A stretch of 29,985 bases of DNA from a virus. The stretch is taken from positions 1-29,985 of IMG/VR virus record IMGVR_UViG_3300043436_000502; one strand, written 5' to 3'. Shown piece by piece: positions 5,373 through 11,265 of the stretch (the stretch's first letter is position 1; every line of letters begins with the position of its first letter). The notes under the pieces were generated by a model. That model saw only the letters and a program-made list of their open reading frames with translations. It was not told the origin of the DNA and made no database searches. A program made the position numbers and the translations under genes.

Positions 5373-7847
5373 TTACTCCAGCAATTCAGCCCCATGCACT
5401 CGGGGCTTTTCTTTTCTGGACAGCCTGTATATCTCGTCCAGTTGGCGCTGCTTCGCATCGATCACGGCCTTACGGTGATCCTTGAACTGCACGGCCAGTG
5501 CAGGGTTGATGGCCCACTGGGCATGGTGCTGGTTCTCTTTGCTGCCGTCATCCATACGCATGACCCATCGGCCCTGCTCCAGTGGGTACATGGCCCCATA
5601 GATCATTTGATCCTGCTGCCACACGTTGACCTTCTCGATCTGACGCCGGGCTGACCGTTTGATCTCGGCTAGGGTGATGGTGGACTCGTCAGCGTGTTGG
5701 ATGATGTAGTCACGCAGCCAGGTGTCGAAGTTGGACGCACCGGACAACTCGGACAGGGCATACCGATAGGCCGGGACAACGTAGGACTGCACCATCTCAA
5801 TCACCCGCTTGGCAATGTCTGCCGACACCGTGATGCTAAAGGGCGACTCGATCAGGTGGAACATGAGCATGATGCGACCAGTCAAGCCCTCGATCTTGCC
5901 AAAGGCGGTCATGAAGGTATCGTCAGACTGGAGTAAGCGCTCGTCATTGCGTTTGCTGTCGTACCAGTCCTGGAACTCTTGAAACAGGACTTTGGCCTCG
6001 GGGGACAACTGGTAGGTCATCGCAGGCAGGGCAAACACAATCCGCAGGGTCTGCTCCCATTGGTCTTTGTTGAGCAGGTAGTCGGGGATCTCCACGGGCT
6101 TGCGGGTCAGGTCACCGTTCAGGATGCAGGGCACGAAACGCTGCACCAGACCATCGGCCGACAGGTTGTGCAGGTTTTCCCTAAAAACTCGGGGTTGGAT
6201 GTTGCCGTAGATTGAAACGGCCAGGTTCTCAGCGTAGATCGACCCACTACCTACCCGATCCATCTCATAAGGGGACGACTCGTAAGCCTTGACCCATGCC
6301 GAGCGATCCTCGCCGCTGGCCTTGTCGGTGAGCTTCCTCACCCAACTGTTCATCTCGTCCAAGGCGCACAGCAGCCCACGGGGACGATCAGCAGCCAGTC
6401 GCACCAGCTTCTGGCTGGTCACGTCATCCACGGTGATGCGAAGGGGCACGGGCTGGGGTGGCAGGTCGTGAACCACCGGAGCCTGATCGCCTGAGAGCAT
6501 CGCCTCGGGGCTGGCTGAGAACTCCAAGAATGCCTTTTTGCTTGAGGCATACATGGCCTCTTGACCCTCCCACTCCAGCAGCGCCTTGCCGTGGCGTGGG
6601 CGATCCTCGTGCTCTAGGTGCTTCAGCGGGGCCAGCATGGGCGCACTGCCCGGTGTCTTCTTGTCGGCCGGGGCACCGATGGTCATCAGCCACAGCACCG
6701 GGGGCACCTTAAAGTCTTTGATGAGTTCGAGTCGGGTACGAGCATCGACCACACCGCAGACAGCGGCCAGCCCTGCGAACAGGGGCACCAGCGGGTCACA
6801 GCCCACTGTTTGGCCGATCTCGCCAGCACGTCTAGCGATCACAGCAGGCCACAGGGATACATCCATCATCGGTGGCCGTGGCCGCAGGTCAACGATGACC
6901 GACTTTGGGTCGGCGGGAGCCTCCACAGCGGAGAACATGGCCGTGATGTCGGGCAGCGGCCGGGTCCAGCCATACTGCTTGGCGATGTGGAACAGGCTGC
7001 CCAGCTTGACGGCCGTGGCCTTGTCATTCTTGAAGCTGGTCCATTGGGCGATAATGTCTTTCTCGCCAGGGTACTTGGCCGAGGGCAAGGACCAGTCATT
7101 CCACAGCGTCAGTGCCGGGTCGAGTTGGTCTGTTTGTTCGCCAGCCCACTTGAGCGCCATGCCCACCGTGACCCACTCCTCTCGGGAGCAGTTGGGGCTG
7201 ATGGCCTCAAGGGCTGTTCGTATGTCTTCCCATGAGGCATCGACAGCATCGCCCGTGCCGATGGTGCGCTCCTTGTCCTGCGCCAGCAGGGTCTGCCACA
7301 GGTCGAGCAGGGGCTGAGGCACAGTAGGCAGTCGCGTCCAGTGACCCTTGCCTGCCCAGCGGTAGGGCTGGAGCGTGGCCGGGTGGATCGATGGGGGCAT
7401 GACATCTTGCACCGTCAGGCCGTTGGCCGTGGCGCAGCGTAGCTCGTAGGCCGTGACCCCGTTGATGAGGATCTTTTTGGATGGGAGCGCCAGGCCAAAG
7501 GGCATCTGGTACAGCAGCTTGCCGTGACCAGCCCTGCCCGAGTCCACGATGACAGCATCGTTGGCATCATACAACTCTTGCAGATTGATGCCATGCTGCT
7601 TGAGCGCCGTGGTAGTAGTGTCCCACTCGTCGATGTCCAAGGCCATCGTGCCGCTGTAGGCATGGGCCAGCCCGATGCCGTAGCCACTGGGCAGATCGGC
7701 CTGAGATTTGAGGGCGTTGTTCTTGACGTTCCAGCCAGGTGTGCGTGGGCCTTTGGTGCCTGCCGGGATGGGCACCAGTGACCAGCCGTGCCGGATGTAC
7801 GCATCGATGGATGCCGGGTGCGCTTGCACTGTAGGGATTGCTGTCAT
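5373..7847 (-). CDS. Primase-polymerase with DUF3987 helicase-like domain
   Basis: An 824-residue replication protein with three parts. Residues about 10-180 form an archaeo-eukaryotic primase-polymerase domain: the metal-binding pair D71/D73 in ALDIDEW, the SGRAGHGK motif with H108, the YELR strand with E135, and PPSIHP at 151-156. Residues about 205-292 fit a PriCT-2 domain. Residues about 330-720 match DUF3987, a helicase-like ATPase. Its P-loop position reads GAPADKKTP, which is degenerate, and LLCALDEMNSW is the likely Walker B. It probably primes and unwinds phage DNA. It is on the opposite strand from the polymerase and helicase genes. The ATG at 7847 has no ribosome site of its own and overlaps the stop of a leader ORF, so translation is probably coupled. 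Confidence 0.88.
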   Translation of the reverse strand: MTAIPTVQAHPASIDAYIRHGWSLVPIPAGTKGPRTPGWNVKNNALKSQADLPSGYGIGLAHAYSGTMALDIDEWDTTTTALKQHGINLQELYDANDAVIVDSGRAGHGKLLYQMPFGLALPSKKILINGVTAYELRCATANGLTVQDVMPPSIHPATLQPYRWAGKGHWTRLPTVPQPLLDLWQTLLAQDKERTIGTGDAVDASWEDIRTALEAISPNCSREEWVTVGMALKWAGEQTDQLDPALTLWNDWSLPSAKYPGEKDIIAQWTSFKNDKATAVKLGSLFHIAKQYGWTRPLPDITAMFSAVEAPADPKSVIVDLRPRPPMMDVSLWPAVIARRAGEIGQTVGCDPLVPLFAGLAAVCGVVDARTRLELIKDFKVPPVLWLMTIGAPADKKTPGSAPMLAPLKHLEHEDRPRHGKALLEWEGQEAMYASSKKAFLEFSASPEAMLSGDQAPVVHDLPPQPVPLRITVDDVTSQKLVRLAADRPRGLLCALDEMNSWVRKLTDKASGEDRSAWVKAYESSPYEMDRVGSGSIYAENLAVSIYGNIQPRVFRENLHNLSADGLVQRFVPCILNGDLTRKPVEIPDYLLNKDQWEQTLRIVFALPAMTYQLSPEAKVLFQEFQDWYDSKRNDERLLQSDDTFMTAFGKIEGLTGRIMLMFHLIESPFSITVSADIAKRVIEMVQSYVVPAYRYALSELSGASNFDTWLRDYIIQHADESTITLAEIKRSARRQIEKVNVWQQDQMIYGAMYPLEQGRWVMRMDDGSKENQHHAQWAINPALAVQFKDHRKAVIDAKQRQLDEIYRLSRKEKPRVHGAELLE

Positions 7848-7891
7848 AAAATGGGTTCGCTGGTGAATGCAGTTGCCAGTGTGTACTTCAT
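7844..7891 (-). CDS. 15-residue leader ORF coupled to primase-polymerase
   Basis: On the minus strand, AAGGAG (7903-7898) lies six bases before an ATG at 7891 that opens MKYTLATAFTSEPIL and stops at TGA 7846-7844. The stop overlaps the primase-polymerase ATG (ATGA). The strong ribosome site belongs to the leader and not to the large gene, which lacks one. Ribosomes finishing the leader can restart on primase-polymerase. The peptide itself may have no function. Confidence 0.65.
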   Translation of the reverse strand: MKYTLATAFTSEPIL

Positions 7892-7906
7892 GGATTTCTC
7901 CTTTTC

Positions 7907-7941
7907 AAGCCCCGGTCTAACCACCGGGGCTTTTCTTTTTT
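7907..7941 (+). terminator. Strong hairpin: plus-strand terminator and leader structure of the minus transcript
   Basis: A perfect ten-base-pair stem AAGCCCCGGT / ACCGGGGCTT (7907-7916 with 7923-7932), loop CTAACC, then TTTTCTTTTTT on the plus strand. As a plus-strand terminator it would stop rightward transcripts running antisense through primase-polymerase before they reach the 8019 operon. In the minus transcript the same hairpin sits three bases before the leader ribosome site and may protect the 5-prime end. Confidence 0.85.
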
Positions 7942-7945
7942 GCAA

Positions 7946-8018
7946 AAATAATTTCAAAACCGTTGCACAATCGTATCACAGTCTGCTACACTTGCGTCAA
8001 CGGTCAAGGAAATTATTT
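7946..8018. promoter_or_regulatory. Palindromic divergent promoter/operator
   Basis: AAATAATTTC plus CCGTTG (7946-7955, 7960-7965) is mirrored exactly by CAACGG plus GAAATTATTT (7998-8003, 8009-8018). The inner sequence is also partly symmetric about position 7981-7982. Plus-strand promoter candidate: TTGCAC (7963-7968), 18 bases, TACACT (7987-7992), serving the gene at 8019. Minus-strand candidate: TTGACG (8000-7995), 19 bases, TACGAT (7975-7970), serving the leader and primase-polymerase. The two promoters overlap and use equivalent positions of the two arms, so one regulator could control both directions. The ribbon-helix-helix protein encoded at 8019 is the natural candidate. Confidence 0.7.
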
Positions 8019-8219
8019 ATGACAACCCCACCAAAATCAGCGTTCATGACTGTCCGAGTGACAGACAAGACGCGCACCAAGTTTCATGAGAAAGCACGAA
8101 AGATCGGAACCCCGAGCGAAGTGCATCGTGAAATCGTCGAGGCGTTCGTTGAAGACCGCCTCACAATTCAACCCCCTGTAACCCGTAATCTGGAGAAACT
8201 TTATGTCACTGGAAAATAA
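8019..8219 (+). CDS. Ribbon-helix-helix (Arc/MetJ-like) regulator candidate
   Basis: A 66-residue protein, ATG at 8019 with AAGGA upstream. Residues about 9-45 read FMTVRVTDKTRTKFHEKARK then GTPSEVHREIVEAFVE: a beta strand with alternating residues, helix A, a G-x-P/S turn and helix B, as in ribbon-helix-helix repressors. The strand would contact DNA as a dimer. It is the first gene after the palindromic divergent promoter, so autoregulation and control of primase-polymerase are likely but unproven. Its 3-prime end overlaps the next gene by 17 bases. Confidence 0.75.
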   Translation: MTTPPKSAFMTVRVTDKTRTKFHEKARKIGTPSEVHREIVEAFVEDRLTIQPPVTRNLEKLYVTGK

Positions 8220-8640
8220 AATCGAAGCCCTGACTGCTGCTGTGGTCGCCCTGACTGCCAAGCTGGAGTCGAGCAATGTAGCACCCGTTGCACCTGTTGC
8301 GCCAACACCCGCCCCTGTGGTACAAGCTGCCCCGGTGGTGACCGCCCCTTTGGTTCAAGCTGCCCCTGTGGCGGCACCTGTTATGCCTGCACCCCCTGCC
8401 TTCGTGGCTCCAGCAGTGAACCCATCGCCTACTGCAACAGCGACTACTACAACGAGTAACGCACCGTTCACTGACGGCAAGGGTCTGATCGACTACGTCA
8501 TGGGCGCATACAAAGCACTCGGCGCTGCCAAGGGCGCACAGATTCAGAACGTGCTGGTGGGTCTGGGTTACCAGAACATCAACGATGTGAAGCCCGAGCA
8601 CTACGGTCAGTTGTTCGCTGGTGTGGAAGCACTCAAGTGA
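8203..8640 (+). CDS. Coiled-coil / Ala-Pro linker / C-terminal domain protein
   Basis: A 145-residue protein with three parts: a short N-terminal helix with heptad spacing (MSLENKIEALTAAVVALTAK), an Ala/Pro/Val-rich low-complexity linker at about residues 27-80, and a compact C-terminal domain starting GKGLIDYVMGAYKALG and ending FAGVEALK. TGGAG precedes the ATG. This architecture, a self-association helix and a flexible tether to a small globular domain, is common next to phage replication nucleases and ssDNA-binding proteins. A role as a tethering or loading factor in the replisome is inference only. The stop overlaps the GTG start of the next gene. Confidence 0.6.
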   Translation: MSLENKIEALTAAVVALTAKLESSNVAPVAPVAPTPAPVVQAAPVVTAPLVQAAPVAAPVMPAPPAFVAPAVNPSPTATATTTTSNAPFTDGKGLIDYVMGAYKALGAAKGAQIQNVLVGLGYQNINDVKPEHYGQLFAGVEALK

Positions 8641-10016
8641 GCACCCACGCCCAACTGTCTCCATCGAAACGTAGCCGTTGGGCCTTGTGCCCTGGCTCGA
8701 TTCGAGAGGAGGCCAAGTACCCCGAGCAAGACAGCGGCCCCGCTGCCAAGGACGGGACACACTCGCACACGCTGCTTGAGATGTGCGTTAAGTCAGGCAG
8801 GTCTGCTCACTCGTATGTCGGTCAACTGATTACTGATCACGACGGCTCGTTCCACGTGGACGTTGACCGTGCAGTCCGTGTGCAGACTGCTCTTCACTAC
8901 ATCGAAAAACGAATAGAGGAAGAGTCCACACCGTTCTTCATCCCCAAGGTGATCAGCGAGACTCGTGTTGACCCCGAGCACCTGCTCGGCCGTGACGACT
9001 TGTCGGGCACTGTGGACGTGCAGATTCAAGGGCATGAAATCCTTGAGTTGATCGACTACAAAGACGGCATGGGAATTGTTAGCGCCGAAGGCAACTTGCA
9101 GCTTGAACAGTACGCCTACGGTGTCCTAGCTGGCTACAAGTTGCCCGTTAACGGTGCCTACCCGTTCAAGACTGTTCGCATGACGATCATCCAGCCCAAG
9201 CTGGCCCTGCGTGGCATGGCACCCATCACATCGCATAATGTGTCGGTGCATGACCTGCTGGCGAACATGGGTACAATCATCACGCAAGCTGCTGCAACTG
9301 ATAAATCAGATGCACCACTTGTACCGGGTGAAAGTCAATGTAAATTCTGCCGTGCCAAGGGTTCCTGCTCTGCGCTGGCAAGTAACGTAATGAAGGAGGT
9401 CGGGATCATGTTCCAGCCTGTCGTAACGCAAACACTCGATGTCGCACAGCAAAGTGCCGACAAAGATCCATCCACGATGGACGATGCCCAGATCGCTCAG
9501 ATCATGGAAGCTGCTCCCCTGATGCGCCAGTTGCTCGAAGGTGTCGAAGCCGAAGCCCTGCGCCGCCTGCAAGCTGGTCAAACCATCCCCGGCATCAAGC
9601 TGGTCAATGGTCGTGGCTCTCGTGCATGGGCGCTGCCTGAAGCTGAGATGGCCGAGAAGCTGGTCAAGATGGGCATCCCCAAGACTGCGATATATGAAAC
9701 CAAACTCGTGTCTCCCGCCAAGGCTGAGAAGCTGACTTGGGAAAAGCGCGATGGCACCAAGGTCACACTGACCGAGCGCCAACTCAAACGCATGGACCAG
9801 GAGTACGTCAGCAAGCTGGCTGGCAAGCTCACCGTGGCCCCTGAATCTGACAGCCGACCCGCTGTCATCACCAATGCTGCGCCGCTGTTTAGCGCAGTAG
9901 ATGAAGGTCGTGTAGCTGGCGATTTCACGACCAAAATCGAATACACCGTGAACAACGGTGTTGTCCAAGTTCAGTCTGTTGAACAGACTGAAGTCCTGCC
10001 CTCGTGGCTTTCGTAA
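8637..10016 (+). CDS. DUF2800 family, Cas4/RecB-like nuclease
   Basis: A 459-residue protein starting at GTG 8637, with GGAAG upstream. The N-terminus has SRWALCPGS with C18, then GTHSHTLLE (H44, E48). The nuclease core GTVDVQIQG (D127) leads to ELIDYKDG (D140-x-K142), the PD-(D/E)XK signature, followed by NLQLEQYAYG. Three further cysteines C235-x2-C238-x5-C244, together with C18, would hold a 4Fe-4S cluster as in Cas4 and AddB-type nucleases. DUF2800 genes typically sit beside the DUF2815/Enc34 ssDNA-binding protein and phage polymerase genes, as here. Likely role: single-strand exonuclease in phage replication or recombination. The last 200 residues have no assigned domain. Confidence 0.88.
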   Translation: MSTHAQLSPSKRSRWALCPGSIREEAKYPEQDSGPAAKDGTHSHTLLEMCVKSGRSAHSYVGQLITDHDGSFHVDVDRAVRVQTALHYIEKRIEEESTPFFIPKVISETRVDPEHLLGRDDLSGTVDVQIQGHEILELIDYKDGMGIVSAEGNLQLEQYAYGVLAGYKLPVNGAYPFKTVRMTIIQPKLALRGMAPITSHNVSVHDLLANMGTIITQAAATDKSDAPLVPGESQCKFCRAKGSCSALASNVMKEVGIMFQPVVTQTLDVAQQSADKDPSTMDDAQIAQIMEAAPLMRQLLEGVEAEALRRLQAGQTIPGIKLVNGRGSRAWALPEAEMAEKLVKMGIPKTAIYETKLVSPAKAEKLTWEKRDGTKVTLTERQLKRMDQEYVSKLAGKLTVAPESDSRPAVITNAAPLFSAVDEGRVAGDFTTKIEYTVNNGVVQVQSVEQTEVLPSWLS

Positions 10017-10034
10017 ATCAATGGAGTAACCGTA

Positions 10035-10718
10035 ATGTCCGACATCATTTTTCTGTCCAATGTCCGTTTGTCTTTTCCCCACCTCGCAGAACCCCAAAAG
10101 CAGGTGAACGAGGCCACTGGTGCCACTCGCATCAGTTACAACGCCGAGTTCTTGATGCCGCAGGATCACCCTGGCTTCGCTCAATTCATGGCACGTTATG
10201 GTGCTATTGCGTTGCAGAAGTGGAAAGAGCACGCTCAAGCCGTTATGCAAATGATTCAGAACGACCGCAAGACCCGCTGCTTTGGTCGTGGTGAGGAAAA
10301 GATTAGCCGCAAAACCATGCAGCCATACGATGGTTATGCTGGCAACATCTACATCACTGCTGGCCGCGACACTGCACCGCAAATGATCCAAGCTGACGGC
10401 TCACCTGTTGACCCAGCCAACACGATGGCCTATCAACAGTTGGCCCGTAAGATGTACGGTGGTTGCCGAGTCAACGCTGCTATCAAGCCTTGGCCGCAGG
10501 ACAACAAGGTTGGCCGTGGCATCCGCTGCGACCTGATCGCTGTCCAGTTCGCCGGTGATGACACACCGTTTGGCGAAGGCGCTACCGATGCGTCTGGTTT
10601 GTTTGGTGCTGTGGCTGGTGGTGCTCCTGCTGGCTTTGGTGGTGCCAATCCTTACAACGCCATGCCTGCTGCACCGTTTGCACAGCCAGGTCTGCCATCC
10701 TTCTTGGGCGGTCAGTAA
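10035..10718 (+). CDS. Enc34-type ssDNA-binding protein (DUF2815)
   Basis: A 227-residue protein. It starts MSDIIFLSNVRLSFPHLAEP, the characteristic opening of the DUF2815 family. It contains YNAEFLM, KTRCFGRGEEK, YDGYAGNIYITA, MYGGCRVNAAI and GIRCDLIAVQF, all in the expected OB-fold order. The founding characterised member is the ssDNA-binding protein of Enterobacter phage Enc34. The C-terminus (from about residue 180) is a flexible Gly/Ala/Pro-rich tail ending FLGGQ. It is not acidic as in typical bacterial SSB. The ATG at 10035 follows GGAG. It coats single strands during replication and sits directly after the nuclease gene. Confidence 0.9.
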   Translation: MSDIIFLSNVRLSFPHLAEPQKQVNEATGATRISYNAEFLMPQDHPGFAQFMARYGAIALQKWKEHAQAVMQMIQNDRKTRCFGRGEEKISRKTMQPYDGYAGNIYITAGRDTAPQMIQADGSPVDPANTMAYQQLARKMYGGCRVNAAIKPWPQDNKVGRGIRCDLIAVQFAGDDTPFGEGATDASGLFGAVAGGAPAGFGGANPYNAMPAAPFAQPGLPSFLGGQ

Positions 10719-10725
10719 TCGAATC

Positions 10726-10797
10726 GGGGCTGAAAGCGGATGCTGTGGTGACGCATGGCCCATAGCCATGAAAGTTGCAGTGCAGCGAGTAAGCCCC
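10726..10797 (+). ncRNA. Structured intergenic RNA element (unclassified)
   Basis: The 100-base gap between the ssDNA-binding gene and the first HNH gene folds into an outer stem GGGGCT / AGCCCC (10726-10731 with 10792-10797) enclosing a hairpin CATGGC-CCATA-GCCATG (10754-10759 with 10765-10770). It could be an untranslated-region structure that controls the endonuclease, a processing site, or a mobile-element remnant. Both stems are perfect, but with no homologues to compare this stays a prediction. Confidence 0.4.
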
Positions 10798-10818
10798 ACC
10801 TTGTAAGGAGTAAGAGTA

Positions 10819-11265
10819 ATGCCAAAAGGTTTTAAGCACGGTTTAAGATACACACCGGAGTACACGGTGTGGATTAGTATGCGCCAGCGTTGTCTCAATC
10901 CACACGGACATGACGCGAAATATTATGATGGCATCGCGTTATGTGATGAATGGAATGACCCTGTGCAGTTTGTTGCAGACATGGGCAAACGTCCCAGCAT
11001 GCGTCATCAAATCGACCGAATCGACAATACCAAAGGTTACTCTAAGGACAATTGCAGATGGGTTGAAAAAGCTCCGCAAATGCGGAACACCAGAGCCTCA
11101 AAATGGTGGTTTATTTACGGCGTGAGATATGACAGTCTGAGTGAGGCTGCTGCTGCGGTAGGCGTTACCATTAGTCGTGTCAAAGCATGGTGCGAAGGGC
11201 GCACCGATGGTGGCTACACATACCCTCCGAAACCAAATTGCTGGTCGGAGAAAAAGTATGTCTGA
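10819..11265 (+). CDS. HNH homing endonuclease, free-standing (first of two)
   Basis: A 148-residue protein, ATG at 10819 with AAGGAG ten bases upstream. It begins with the phage HNH pattern YTVWISMRQRCLNP, YYDGIALCDEW, FVADMGKRP, then HQIDRIDNTKGYSKDNCRW (H63, D66, N70, N78), and ends with a helix-turn-helix of the NUMOD1 kind (YDSLSEAAAAVGVTISRVKA). Such enzymes nick or cut a neighbouring site and spread their own gene by repair. The gene is more AT-rich than its neighbours. Its last eight bases overlap the polymerase start and it carries the polymerase ribosome site. The active site is degenerate compared with classic HNH but matches this subfamily. Confidence 0.85.
   Translation: MPKGFKHGLRYTPEYTVWISMRQRCLNPHGHDAKYYDGIALCDEWNDPVQFVADMGKRPSMRHQIDRIDNTKGYSKDNCRWVEKAPQMRNTRASKWWFIYGVRYDSLSEAAAAVGVTISRVKAWCEGRTDGGYTYPPKPNCWSEKKYV

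Noticed and set aside
6586-7317. Plus-strand 243-codon frame inside primase-polymerase
   Set aside because: Antisense shadow of a clearly conserved protein; composition follows the codon pattern of the opposite strand.
9306-10391. 361-codon open frame on the minus strand
   Set aside because: It is antisense to the DUF2800 nuclease and ssDNA-binding genes, has no ribosome site or recognisable domain, and spans the intergenic gap.
10726-10800. tRNA-like length (72 bases plus ACC) with an anticodon-like hairpin reading CAT
   Set aside because: The loop has C at the position that must be U in tRNAs, there is no recognisable T-loop (GTTC-type) and no proper D or T stem, so it is not called a tRNA.
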